A stretch of DNA of 64,000 nucleotides from CAZCQG01 sp964500775 (GCA_964500775.1 CAZCQG010000002.1:1-64000), one strand, 5' to 3'; positions 16,314 to 25,628 are shown, numbered from the stretch's first letter. Translations and numbers: made by a program. The notes: generated by a model from the letters alone, not told the origin.

Positions 16314-16579
16314 CCATTGCCCGCTTTATCGGCGTAAGCCTGTTCCTCTTCATCCATCTTTTGGAGTATCTCTTTGTATATCTTGAGGCTCTCTAGCGCG
16401 TCCTCTTTGTCTATCTTGTTCATCGCATAGCCGATGTGTATGAGGACATAATCTCCGATAGCCACGGGCTCGGGTAATAAATCGAGGCTCGCCTCGCGCA
16501 CGACCCCCATCGTATCGACTTTCGCTACGTTTTGTTTTTCGTCTATCTCTATCACTTTAGAAGGTATCGCCAAACACAT
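16310..16579 (-). CDS. hypC: Hydrogenase assembly chaperone HypC
   Basis: 89 residues beginning MCLAIPSKV, with the essential Cys2. The OB-fold core (KVDTMGVVREASLDLL) and IGDYVLIHIGYAMNKID match the family, and a charged C-terminal helix extends it slightly. It binds HypD and carries the iron centre to the apo large subunit. It starts 10 bases after hypB and overlaps hypD by 4 bp. Confidence 0.96.
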   Translation of the reverse strand: MCLAIPSKVIEIDEKQNVAKVDTMGVVREASLDLLPEPVAIGDYVLIHIGYAMNKIDKEDALESLKIYKEILQKMDEEEQAYADKAGNG

Positions 16580-16589
16580 TGAATCGTCC

Positions 16590-17300
16590 TTAAATAAAAA
16601 TTTGTCCCGAGGTATAGCCTATCTCTCGCCGCTCTTTCAAGAATCGCGCCGCCGTTTCGCTCCCCTCTTTACTCCGAGAATCGATAGTAAGAATCTCGGC
16701 TTCGGGTTTAAGTTTTTTGAGGTCTTCGCTCACCCTATTTTTATCGAAATCAAAATAATTTATCAAGTCCCATTTGGTTATAAAAAGCGCATCGATCACC
16801 CGAAACATCGTAGGGTATTTGAGCACTTTATCATCCCCTTCAGGGACCGAAAGAAGCGAGATATTGAGGTGCGCTCCTAAATCGTAACTCGCTGGGCAGA
16901 CGAGGTTACCGACGTTTTCTATAAAAAGGAAGTCGATATTATCGGTATTTAAGTGCGGCAAAGCGTTGCTTATCATTTTAGCTTCCAAATGGCACGCCGT
17001 CCCCGTGGTGATTTGGTATGCCTCAACCCCTAACTTTTTTAGTCTGTCGGCATCCCTGTTTGTCTCCAAGTCTCCTTCGAGCACAGCAAATCGCAAATCG
17101 CTATTTTTAGCGAGGTTTTCCAAAAAAGTGGTCTTGCCGCTCCCCGGGGAGCTCATAAGATTTACGACATAGAGGTTTTTTTCTCTCCATATCTCACGGA
17201 GCGTATTTGCCTCTTTGTCATTTTTACTCAAGATGCGCTCGACGACCTCTACTTTTTTTATGTCTTGGAGATTCCTGTTATTTTGTATGCTCTCTTTCAT
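16590..17300 (-). CDS. hypB: Hydrogenase nickel-incorporation GTPase HypB
   Basis: 236 residues from the ATG at 17300, which has AAGGA upstream and overlaps the hypF stop by 3 bp. A longer in-frame extension to 17429 only reads hypF in another frame and is rejected. The P-loop SSPGSGKTT, metal-site GTACHLEAKMI and ENVGNLVCP are diagnostic. It lacks the N-terminal CxxCGC nickel motif and the His-rich stretch of some HypB proteins, so it acts as a regulatory GTPase without nickel storage. Confidence 0.95.
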   Translation of the reverse strand: MKESIQNNRNLQDIKKVEVVERILSKNDKEANTLREIWREKNLYVVNLMSSPGSGKTTFLENLAKNSDLRFAVLEGDLETNRDADRLKKLGVEAYQITTGTACHLEAKMISNALPHLNTDNIDFLFIENVGNLVCPASYDLGAHLNISLLSVPEGDDKVLKYPTMFRVIDALFITKWDLINYFDFDKNRVSEDLKKLKPEAEILTIDSRSKEGSETAARFLKERREIGYTSGQIFI

Positions 17301-19561
17301 TCGTTTCCTTCTGCATAATATGCGTATGCCACCTGCCCAAGCGCGATGCCACCGTCGTTTGGCGGTACGGTCTCGTGCATATAGTACTCGATTCCCTCTT
17401 GCTTGAAGGCTTGTATCACCTTGGCGCAAAGCGCTCTGTTTTGAAACACGCCGCCGCTTAGGAGCACTTTGCGATTAAAACGTTTTGCGACCGTTACGAT
17501 TATTTGCACCAAAGTATTTATAAATTTTGCCGCAACACGCTCCGGTTCTTCTTCCTCTATGATACCCGTAAACATCTTTCCAAGGTCAATAATCCCCTCT
17601 GCATTTATCTCGTACTCATAGGATTCATTGCATTTCTCTTCGACTGCCGCTTCGATACGCATCCCGCTCTCACCCTCATAACTAGCACAATACACTCCTT
17701 GGCACAGAGCGGCTACGGCATCGAAAATTCTCCCCACGGAAGTCGTAGAGAAGCTATTGAGCTTAGAATCGTGCATCTTTTTGAAAGTCTCTTTTTCCTC
17801 CTTGGAAAACTCTTTTAAAAGCGGAATCTCTAGCTCGAAAAAACGCTCGCCGTATATTGCATAGAGTATGCTAAATGCGCTCCGCTTTGGCTCTTGTGCC
17901 GCCTTGTCTCCGCCGAGGAGTAAAAACTCTTTAAAGTGGGCAACGCGTGTGTATTTCCCGTCACTACAGAGGAAAAACTCACCGCCCCAAATAGTACCGT
18001 CATCTCCATACCCCGTGCCGTCCCATACTATACCCAGAAACTCGCCAAACTGCTCCCGCTCTGTCGCTAGAGAGAGGAGATGGGCATGGTGATGCTGTAC
18101 TTCTACTAGCGGTAGAGCACTAGATTCCGCCCATTGTCTGTATTCATACGCAGGATGTTTATCTAGCACGATCACATCGGGGGTGAAGTTATAGAATCCC
18201 AAAAACGTCTCAATGGTTTTTTTGAAATACTCTTGTGTCCGAATCGTATCGAGATCGCCGATAAAAGGGCTTAGTATACAATTATCTTCAAAAGCGATGG
18301 CGATGGAGTTTTTTTGTCGCGCTCCGAGTGCGAGAACGTTTCTTTTGAGTTTAAAAGGGAGTTTGATATTAATCGGCGCATATCCTCTCCCGCGCCGCAC
18401 CATCTGTGCTCTACCGTCTTGGACGGTCACGACGCTATCATCCACCGGATTTACGATCTCCCTGTCATAGTCGAGTATATAGTCATACACATCGCCCAAA
18501 CGCCCTTGCATCTCTTCCATATCGGTGATGAGCGGCTCGCCGCTGATATTGGCGGAGGTGACGATGAGGGGGAATTTTACTAACTCAAAAAGGAGCACGT
18601 GAATCGGAGAATAGGGCAAAAACACCCCCATCGTATTCAATCCGGGGGCGATTCCGTCACATGAGATGCAAAACTTCTCTAGCCTATGCGGTTTTCTTTT
18701 CGTAAGCAATACTATAGGGCGCTCGCTAGAGAGTATCAGCTCCTCTTCCAATGGACACAATTCGGTGCATTTGGCAATATCGCTTAGATGACGAAACATC
18801 ACAGCAAAAGGTTTTGCGGGGCGTTTTTTCTTCTCGCGCAATTTATGCACCAAAAAGGTCTTCGTCGCATCACACACGAGGTGGAATCCCCCCACCCCTT
18901 TGATGGCTAGGATATGCCCTTTTTTCAGTAGCTTCGCCGCCGCTTCGATTGCTTTGTAATTCTCCGCCAACACGGTGCCGTTATTTCTGTGGAGCGTGAG
19001 CTTCGGACCGCAGTCCGAGCAGCTGTTGGGCTGGGCGTGGTATCTTCGGTTGTTGGGGTCGTCGTACTCTTTTTGGCATTTTGGACACATCGTAAATTTT
19101 GCCATCGACGTGCGTGCCCTATCATAGGGGAGCTTGTTTATGATAGTGTATCTCGGACCGCAGTTTACGCAATTGGTAAAAGCGTATCTATACCGTCTAT
19201 TTGCAGGATCCTTTATCTCGTGTAGGCATTCAGGGCAGATCGCTTTGTCCGAAGGGAGCATAGAACAATTCGTCCCTTCCAGCACGCTCTCTTTGATGAT
19301 AAAGTCGCTTCTTCCGAGGACGCGCTGACTTTTTTCGTAATACAACGAATCTATAATCGCATTGGGTGGAGTTTTCTCTTTCAGGTATGACAAAAAGGCT
19401 TCGAGCTGCTCCTTTTTCCCCTCTATGTCTATAAAAACACCCCTGCTGTCATTCAATACCCAGCCAAACAATCCAAGTTCACTTGCCGCTTTATAGACAA
19501 ACGGGCGGAATCCCACCCCTTGCACCACCCCTTCTACGGTAATCTTATAGCGCTCTATCAC
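17297..19561 (-). CDS. hypF: Carbamoyltransferase HypF
   Basis: 754 residues with the full HypF domain set. These are the acylphosphatase domain (EGVVQGVGFRPF, 10-20), two zinc fingers (C109-x2-C112...C131-x2-C134; C159-x2-C162...C181-x2-C184), the YrdC domain (about 200-390, KGVGGFHLVCDA) and the Kae1-like domain with HHHAHLLS and SGGVFQNRAL. It turns carbamoyl phosphate and ATP into the carbamoyl group passed to HypE. It overlaps hydE (4 bp) and hypB. The neighbouring hydE looks like its degenerate paralogue. Confidence 0.97.
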   Translation of the reverse strand: MIERYKITVEGVVQGVGFRPFVYKAASELGLFGWVLNDSRGVFIDIEGKKEQLEAFLSYLKEKTPPNAIIDSLYYEKSQRVLGRSDFIIKESVLEGTNCSMLPSDKAICPECLHEIKDPANRRYRYAFTNCVNCGPRYTIINKLPYDRARTSMAKFTMCPKCQKEYDDPNNRRYHAQPNSCSDCGPKLTLHRNNGTVLAENYKAIEAAAKLLKKGHILAIKGVGGFHLVCDATKTFLVHKLREKKKRPAKPFAVMFRHLSDIAKCTELCPLEEELILSSERPIVLLTKRKPHRLEKFCISCDGIAPGLNTMGVFLPYSPIHVLLFELVKFPLIVTSANISGEPLITDMEEMQGRLGDVYDYILDYDREIVNPVDDSVVTVQDGRAQMVRRGRGYAPINIKLPFKLKRNVLALGARQKNSIAIAFEDNCILSPFIGDLDTIRTQEYFKKTIETFLGFYNFTPDVIVLDKHPAYEYRQWAESSALPLVEVQHHHAHLLSLATEREQFGEFLGIVWDGTGYGDDGTIWGGEFFLCSDGKYTRVAHFKEFLLLGGDKAAQEPKRSAFSILYAIYGERFFELEIPLLKEFSKEEKETFKKMHDSKLNSFSTTSVGRIFDAVAALCQGVYCASYEGESGMRIEAAVEEKCNESYEYEINAEGIIDLGKMFTGIIEEEEPERVAAKFINTLVQIIVTVAKRFNRKVLLSGGVFQNRALCAKVIQAFKQEGIEYYMHETVPPNDGGIALGQVAYAYYAEGNE

Positions 19562-21357
19562 AATGCACCGTATAGTATATTCATACCCTCCAACGATATT
19601 CCTCGCGGAAAGTGGAGATTGTAGAGATTTTTTGAGTGCTTGGTAAGTCTTTTCGCGAAAAACGGCTCACCGAATAGCGATCCCGTGGCGACGGCAACCT
19701 TGGTATCGTTTTGTTTGCATATCTCGTGCAACATATCATTGGTAAAATCCATAAAAGATTCACAGATTCCATAGCAGAGCATTCGAGTTTCCACCCCCGC
19801 AAGTCGATAACTAAGAATCGCGCCTAACGATTTTTCCAAATCAAGCGCTAGTCTATTCTCGCCCTTTTTAAGCTTCATATCGATTTTGACGCTACGTTCG
19901 CCGCCGTAACTTCTCAAATGATTTACCAAGAGAGTATAAGCTTCGATATAGTTTTTCGCATCCGTTCCGGCAAAGATAGAGAGCAGTCCTAAAACACTTT
20001 TAAGTGTGCCCTCCCCTTTGTAATCGTATTTCTCCCAGCGTTTTATCTCGCTTTTATGGGTAGCGGAAAAATTCTCTAGAAGTTTTTTATTGGATTTTCC
20101 GAGTGCTTCCAGTGCATATGTCATATCGCAGTTCGTCGCATCTATATCGATAAGCTTATGTACACCGCTCCCTTCTTTATAGACACAAAAACTACTTCCC
20201 GCTTTATCGAGCGACAAATAACTCGCTGCTATTTTATTTGTGTGGAGCGCACCCTCTTTTATCACCGATTGTATTGCGAATTTGTATTCTTTCTCTTTGA
20301 AGAAAAGCGAATCGTACGAATCAAACGATGTATTGATGGCATATCCGTCCCCCTCTTGGAGCACGGCAAGATTTGCATACGTCAAATCGCTCTTTGCATC
20401 AACGGCAAAAGGCAACAATGCGATTTCTCCGTCCTCTATTAATGTGATATTATCAAACGCACATACTTTGAGGTGCTCTTGTTTATGCAAATCCTCGGAG
20501 ATAAAATACGCTTCATAGTCATAATTATCACACTCGTGCATCTCGTAAAGATATAAGATTCCGTAATCCCGCAAGCTTTTCGCCAATAAAAATTCAAATC
20601 CGCAAAACGGCATCCGTACTTCTATGCTCGATATTTTTGAGATCGAATTTGCGGTATTGAAATCCTCAAGGATATTCAGCTCAATCTTTGGGCGCTCAAT
20701 AGAGCTTAACGAGAGAAATTCTCTATGGGAAAGGCTAAATGCGGTGTTGAGGATATTTGCATCGAGCAACAAAATAGAATATTCTAAAGGAGAATCTAAC
20801 AGCGGTTTTCTCGTGAGATAGGTGATACCGTTTAGTCCTTTGAGGCGGACGATTTTATTTTCAGAGAGAATCTTGGCAAGATCATCGAAGAAATTCTTGA
20901 AACTCCCTTTTTTGTATACGTTTTTCTCTTTTTTGTTCTCTATATAAAGCGATTCGGTATCGATTTTTGCGTGCGCGATATTGCGATTTGCCCCATAGAT
21001 TCCTTCCGTATAGAAAGGGTCGCAATACAATGGAGAATTTTCATCCAAGATTTTTTCTACCGCCTCCGCGCCCAAAGAGAGATTTACCGATGATGCGGCG
21101 ATCTCCATAGGCACGTAATCTATTTGCTCCACCTCTTGCAAGGAGGTTTCTCCGATATAGATACTTAGCGGCAGCTTCTCGCCTAACATCCCGAAAAAAT
21201 GTTCGATTTTTTGCGGTGTATCGTCAATGCAAATAATCAAGAACCGATCCTCTCTCGCGATAAAAGCATTGATAGAGGCAAGCTCCATAATCTCTTGTAT
21301 GAGGGCGGGAAAGTAGCTATTTTTTGAAAAATACTCGATTTTATAGAGGAGCTTCAT
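19558..21357 (-). CDS. hydE: HydE-type hydrogenase accessory protein, degenerate HypF paralogue
   Basis: 599 residues in the position of hydE in Wolinella/Helicobacter-type hydABCDE operons, 17 bases after hydD and overlapping hypF by 4 bp. By eye it aligns colinearly with HypF. Residues 1-80 follow the acylphosphatase domain but lack its catalytic Arg loop. Residues 159-180 (LSENKIVRLKGLNGITYL) follow the YrdC start, and LSSIERPKIEL (216-227) follows LSSERPIVLL. GGERSVKIDM and VATGSLFGEPFFAK follow the Kae1-like end. Both zinc fingers and the HHHAH motif are absent, so it is probably not a carbamoyltransferase. A scaffold or chaperone role is inference. Confidence 0.78.
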   Translation of the reverse strand: MKLLYKIEYFSKNSYFPALIQEIMELASINAFIAREDRFLIICIDDTPQKIEHFFGMLGEKLPLSIYIGETSLQEVEQIDYVPMEIAASSVNLSLGAEAVEKILDENSPLYCDPFYTEGIYGANRNIAHAKIDTESLYIENKKEKNVYKKGSFKNFFDDLAKILSENKIVRLKGLNGITYLTRKPLLDSPLEYSILLLDANILNTAFSLSHREFLSLSSIERPKIELNILEDFNTANSISKISSIEVRMPFCGFEFLLAKSLRDYGILYLYEMHECDNYDYEAYFISEDLHKQEHLKVCAFDNITLIEDGEIALLPFAVDAKSDLTYANLAVLQEGDGYAINTSFDSYDSLFFKEKEYKFAIQSVIKEGALHTNKIAASYLSLDKAGSSFCVYKEGSGVHKLIDIDATNCDMTYALEALGKSNKKLLENFSATHKSEIKRWEKYDYKGEGTLKSVLGLLSIFAGTDAKNYIEAYTLLVNHLRSYGGERSVKIDMKLKKGENRLALDLEKSLGAILSYRLAGVETRMLCYGICESFMDFTNDMLHEICKQNDTKVAVATGSLFGEPFFAKRLTKHSKNLYNLHFPRGISLEGMNILYGAL

Positions 21358-21374
21358 AGCATTCCTTGAAAATA

Positions 21375-21908
21375 TTAGTTGTTTTTTGTCGTAGTCTCTA
21401 GGATTATATCTTGAAGTGTTTTAGAGTTTGTTTTTTCATACTTAATACCGCTATCTTCGATCTCTTTGAGTAAAGTAGCGACAAAACCTTCAAACGCATC
21501 TTCTATCTCTTGCGTCAAACTTATCTCCACGCTCACGATGTCTTTTGGGACGATACCGAGAATCACGACATCCGCCATTTTTTCAAGTAGCGAACATATC
21601 TCAAGCATCTCGACGATCTCCACTTCATGCGCGGTCTGTCTATAACTCCCTAATCCCAACATCTCTTCGGCAGGCAAGCGATAGATAGCCCCCGGCGTAT
21701 CTTCGATCGATACGGTATCAAGAATCACCACTTTGTCATATTCTTGAAAATAGGTCATTAGAGTAAAACCGAGCGTCGCACCGTCGATAATATCGATTTG
21801 TGGGGAAAAAGAGTAATTGTGCTCTAGGTATCTAGCGGCGTAGACGCCGACCCCTTCATCTTTGAAGAGGACATTGCCTACACCTACTATTATAAAGCTC
21901 TTAGACAT
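21375..21908 (-). CDS. hydD: Hydrogenase large-subunit maturation protease (HyaD/HydD type)
   Basis: 177 residues. The start IIVGVGNVLFKDEGVGVY contains the nickel-sensing Glu of the HybD/HyaD protease family. VILDTVSI and TAHEVEI supply the other Asp and His metal ligands. It clips the C-terminal tail of HydB once Ni is inserted. It overlaps hydC by 8 bp. The C terminus is about 15 residues longer than typical. Confidence 0.93.
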   Translation of the reverse strand: MSKSFIIVGVGNVLFKDEGVGVYAARYLEHNYSFSPQIDIIDGATLGFTLMTYFQEYDKVVILDTVSIEDTPGAIYRLPAEEMLGLGSYRQTAHEVEIVEMLEICSLLEKMADVVILGIVPKDIVSVEISLTQEIEDAFEGFVATLLKEIEDSGIKYEKTNSKTLQDIILETTTKNN

Positions 21909-22602
21909 TGGAAGCTTTTGTAAATTTTTCTCCGCCGAACACTATCGAGATGTCGCCTTCTCTCCAGTATATCGTTCTCCATACCTGATAATAGATATGG
22001 AACATCGCCCAAACGATGATAAAGTACATCGTGACATGGTGCGCGATACGTACTCCCATATTGCCGCCGAACACGACCAAAGTCCAGTCGGTAGCTACAT
22101 GCAAAATCCACGGCCACCAAGCTCCGATAGAGCTATGTCCTGATGCAAGTCCATGTACATAGAGTTGCAATCCGCTAAAAAGCATAAACACCAACATCAA
22201 ATGAAAAATGAAGAAATAGACTGCGTTGAAGCTATCTCCATGGGCAGAGCTGAAGTTTTTTCTTCTGTTGAAAGTGATGAGATTCAAAAATACCTCCACG
22301 AACTCCCCGATATTTTTCCCTGTCGGTATCAGTTTCTTATACGCTTTTTCAAACCTCGAAAAGAAATAAAGATACGCTACGACGATAGACGAAACATCAA
22401 AAATAATCGCAGCATAAAAATGGATAAGCCGATTCCAAGCCATCACGTACTTATCTACCGCGGGCTCGGAAATCAATGACTGATAATACGGATGCCCGAT
22501 ATAGAGCCCCGTAATAACGGCGGCTACCATACAGATAGCCACCACCCAGTGGTTGAGGCGCATAAACGCCGTCATTCTGGGTACTCTTTTTATGTCAGAC
22601 AT
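21901..22602 (-). CDS. hydC: Ni/Fe-hydrogenase b-type cytochrome subunit
   Basis: 233 residues with four main hydrophobic helices (about 13-33, 52-76, 130-155 and 190-210). Histidines on them suit two haem b groups: RLNHWVVA, HFYAAIIF, FIFHLMLV and AHHVTMYF...MFHIYYQ. It anchors the HydAB dimer to the membrane and passes electrons to the menaquinone pool. It overlaps hydB and hydD by 8 bp each. Confidence 0.95.
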   Translation of the reverse strand: MSDIKRVPRMTAFMRLNHWVVAICMVAAVITGLYIGHPYYQSLISEPAVDKYVMAWNRLIHFYAAIIFDVSSIVVAYLYFFSRFEKAYKKLIPTGKNIGEFVEVFLNLITFNRRKNFSSAHGDSFNAVYFFIFHLMLVFMLFSGLQLYVHGLASGHSSIGAWWPWILHVATDWTLVVFGGNMGVRIAHHVTMYFIIVWAMFHIYYQVWRTIYWREGDISIVFGGEKFTKASNV

Positions 22603-24394
22603 TGCATCCTCCTCCTACGGGATTGACTTTATATTGCGCCAGCTCTTTGCCTTTGGTGTCCACGAGGTGCACCGCGCACGCGATACAAGGGTCAAAGCTG
22701 TGTATCGTTCGGATAATCTCTAGCGGCTGCTCTACATTGCTCACTTTTGTACCGATAAGCGCTTGTTCATACGCCCCTCTCCTCTCTTGATAATCTTTCG
22801 GAGCGCCGTTCCATGTAGAAGGTACGATACATTGATAGTTTTCTATCTTGCCGTCTTTGATTTTTACCCAGTGTCCGAGTGCGCCTCTCGGTGCTTCTTC
22901 CATACCGAATCCTTCGGCATCTTTTGCCACGGTGTCAAAATCGAATTTCGTCCACGTATCAAGATTGCCGCTCGTTGCATTTTTAAGCAACTCGTCGCAC
23001 CACTCTATCATCGTATCGGCTATGAGATTCGTCTCAACCGCACGTGCCGCAGTTCTGCCCACGGTGCTGAAAAGTATGGTCGCAGGGATCTCCATGCCGG
23101 CGATTTTCCCGAGTTCGCCGAGGAAGTTATTGACATAGCTTTGGATTTTTTTATCCCCTTTGAAATAGCCTATCACCATTCTAGCTAACGGTCCGACTTC
23201 CATTCTCGTATCATCATATAAAGGTGATTTCAAGAAGCTGTATTTTTCGCCCGTTTTGAGATATGCCAAGCCATCCGCTTTTTTCTCATAACCGGTAAAT
23301 TTCGGCTCTGTTTTCCCTACGAACGGATGGAGTCTCTCATTGCCTTGATACCAAGCGTGGGTTACGTCTTCGACGATTTTTTGTTGATCGATCTCTTGCA
23401 CGGTTATCTTGCTCAAATCTACCGATTTAAGAATCTCAGGCGTGATATGCGCATTTGTAGGATTGAGTACGAGTACACCGCTAGGAGCAAGCATCTCGCC
23501 TTGATACATCGGCTTGTCATCCAGTCTCATAAGACCGTAGCTCATAAAGTTGCAAAGACCCGCGCCAACGGCATTAAGTGCTTCATCGGCATAGGCGAGA
23601 CCCGCCATATAGACATCAGGGATATACGCGGTTTTTATAAATTGTCTCCCTTTTTGGAGGATCGATTTGTATTCACCGATACGTGCAGGATTTTGAATAT
23701 CTTGGACGCATGTTACGCCGCCGACGACGATACTTTGCGGGTGCGGAGATTTTCCGCCGAATATTGCATGCATTTTAGCCAAATCTCTTTGCAAATCAAG
23801 CGCATCAAGGTAGTGAGAGACGGCGATAAGGTTTTGCTCGGGAGTGAGCTTATAGCTCTTATTGCCCCAATACCCGTTTGCGAAGATTCCAAGTCTCCCC
23901 TCTTTGACGAACTTTGTCACTCGCTCTTGTACTTGCTTGTATCTTGATTCCGAACAGTTGTACGGAGTGGAGCAGTACTTATGTGCTTCGGCGACCGCCT
24001 TTTTGGGATCACCGCTCAAAGCAGATACGATGTCTACGAAATCTAGTGCGTGGAGGTGGTAAAAATGCACGATATGATCATGCACATAGAGCGCACCTTG
24101 AATGAGGTTTCTCGTGATTCTCGCATTTGTAGGGATGGTCACTTTAAATGCGTGCTCTACCGCCTCGATACTTCTTTGATAGTGCGTACCCGTACACACA
24201 CCGCAGATTCTCATCGTGAGCAAACCTACGTCTCTAGGATCTCTCCCTTTTACTATCGTCTCAATCCCTCGAAACATACCGCCTGAAGCATGCGCCTCTT
24301 TAATGACGTTGTTTTCGTCGATTACCGCCTCTATTCTTAAATGCCCCTCTATTCTTGTTATAGGATCTACTATTATATGATTTGTTGCGCCCAT
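22595..24394 (-). CDS. hydB: Uptake [NiFe]-hydrogenase large subunit (group 1)
   Basis: 599 residues. The N-terminal nickel-binding motif is RICGVCTGTH (C64, C67) and the C-terminal one is DPCIACAVH (C570, C573, H576). The 23 residues after H576 are the tail removed by HydD. DPITRIEGHL is the usual group-1 start. The subunit holds the NiFe(CN)2CO centre that splits H2, facing the periplasm after Tat export with HydA. Its start is 4 bases after hydA. Confidence 0.98.
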   Translation of the reverse strand: MGATNHIIVDPITRIEGHLRIEAVIDENNVIKEAHASGGMFRGIETIVKGRDPRDVGLLTMRICGVCTGTHYQRSIEAVEHAFKVTIPTNARITRNLIQGALYVHDHIVHFYHLHALDFVDIVSALSGDPKKAVAEAHKYCSTPYNCSESRYKQVQERVTKFVKEGRLGIFANGYWGNKSYKLTPEQNLIAVSHYLDALDLQRDLAKMHAIFGGKSPHPQSIVVGGVTCVQDIQNPARIGEYKSILQKGRQFIKTAYIPDVYMAGLAYADEALNAVGAGLCNFMSYGLMRLDDKPMYQGEMLAPSGVLVLNPTNAHITPEILKSVDLSKITVQEIDQQKIVEDVTHAWYQGNERLHPFVGKTEPKFTGYEKKADGLAYLKTGEKYSFLKSPLYDDTRMEVGPLARMVIGYFKGDKKIQSYVNNFLGELGKIAGMEIPATILFSTVGRTAARAVETNLIADTMIEWCDELLKNATSGNLDTWTKFDFDTVAKDAEGFGMEEAPRGALGHWVKIKDGKIENYQCIVPSTWNGAPKDYQERRGAYEQALIGTKVSNVEQPLEIIRTIHSFDPCIACAVHLVDTKGKELAQYKVNPVGGGCNV

Positions 24395-24398
24395 TATT

Positions 24399-25628
24399 TT
24401 ACTCCTCTACTTCGCTTTTACTACCGGCTACCAAACTCGCCACCGCATGTGCTCCGATACCGATTGCAGCCGCAGTAAGCAGTCCTAGACCGAATTGATC
24501 CACACTTCTCTCTACGCCGCCTCCGGGTATTTTAATATTAGCATCAGCCATAGGTCTTTCGTATGCGTATTTATCCCAAAAATCAGGCTCCGCACACCCT
24601 ATACAGCCTCTCCCTACGCCCACAGGCCAGTTCGCGCCGTCGTTGTATCTGATGATTGAGCAGTTGTTAAATGTCATAGGACCTTTGCAACCCATCTTGT
24701 ACAAGCACCAGTTGTTTTTCGCGCCCGCATCGCCCCACTCTTCTACGAATTCACCCGCATCGAAGTGCGCTCTTCTTTCGCAGTTATCGTGGATTCTGTA
24801 GCCGAATGCGAATTTCGGTCTCAACAAAGAATCAAGCGCAGGAAGCGTACCCGTCATAATAAAGTGGAGCACTACCCCTATCATATTGGAAGGATGCGCC
24901 GGACAGGCAGGAATATTCACCACCGGCTTCCCTTTTACTACGTTCATGACGCCCGTTGCATTTGTGGGATTTGGAGATGCCGCAGGTACACCGCCGAATG
25001 TAGCACAGCTCCCTACCGCAACGACGGCTGCCGCATCCGCGGAGAGCTTTTTGAGGTGTTCTTCCATCGTTTCGCCCTTAGGTCCCTTTGTGCCGTATAT
25101 CGCACCCTCGCCTACCGGCACGGAACCTTCGACAAAAAGGATATATTTCCCTTTGAAGTGATGCATCGCATCTTCAAGTTGTGCTTCAGCCTGATGACCG
25201 CTCGCCGCCATCAAAACCTCGTGAAATTCCAAAGAGATAACATCAAGAATGAGTTCATCTACCGTAGGACCGCTCGCTCTTAGGAGTGCTTCGGAGTTCC
25301 CCGCGCAATCTTGGAGGTTCGTCCAAATGACCGGCACTCTGTTAAACAGTTCCGCTGCTTCAGCCACTAGCGGCTCAAAATACGCAGGAAGCATGAGGGC
25401 AGCCGTCGTAGCAGAGACCCATTTCATAAAGTCCCTTCTATTTATCCCCTCTTCTTCAAGATAGTTCATGATGTCGACATTGTTCGTCGGCTGCTCGTTT
25501 CTTAGCTCGCTAATCCTTCTTTTTGATTGCTCAAAAAGGTCTTTGTAGTAAGCTTCGCCTTTATTCGTCTCTACCCGATCTAATGTTTGATTAAACATAG
25601 AAGCTATGCCCTCGCTCTGATTAAACAT
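24399..25628 (-). CDS. hydA: Uptake [NiFe]-hydrogenase small subunit with atypical proximal-cluster motif
   Basis: 409 residues. A long N-terminal region ends in a Tat motif (NRRDFMKW, 63-70) and signal peptide. A C-terminal membrane helix (about 378-402) anchors the complex. Fe-S ligands: C108 and, for the proximal cluster, C208 (GSCATFGG) and C242. The distal cluster has H280, C283, C308 and C314, and the medial has C323, C342 and C345. The canonical C-T-G-C element reads C108-A-G-N111, so the second cysteine is Asn. It is the first gene of the hydrogenase operon. Everything else fits a membrane-bound, quinone-linked group 1 enzyme. Confidence 0.97.
   Translation of the reverse strand: MFNQSEGIASMFNQTLDRVETNKGEAYYKDLFEQSKRRISELRNEQPTNNVDIMNYLEEEGINRRDFMKWVSATTAALMLPAYFEPLVAEAAELFNRVPVIWTNLQDCAGNSEALLRASGPTVDELILDVISLEFHEVLMAASGHQAEAQLEDAMHHFKGKYILFVEGSVPVGEGAIYGTKGPKGETMEEHLKKLSADAAAVVAVGSCATFGGVPAASPNPTNATGVMNVVKGKPVVNIPACPAHPSNMIGVVLHFIMTGTLPALDSLLRPKFAFGYRIHDNCERRAHFDAGEFVEEWGDAGAKNNWCLYKMGCKGPMTFNNCSIIRYNDGANWPVGVGRGCIGCAEPDFWDKYAYERPMADANIKIPGGGVERSVDQFGLGLLTAAAIGIGAHAVASLVAGSKSEVEE

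Noticed and set aside
17301..17429. Longer start for hypB
   Set aside because: The extra 43 codons only read the hypF coding sequence in another frame. The ATG at 17300 has AAGGA and the usual overlap with hypF.
23327..23947. 206-codon open frame on the plus strand, with others at 22763 and 24765
   Set aside because: These lie antisense within hydB and hydA, whose metal-binding motifs are intact. The long frames come from codon bias.
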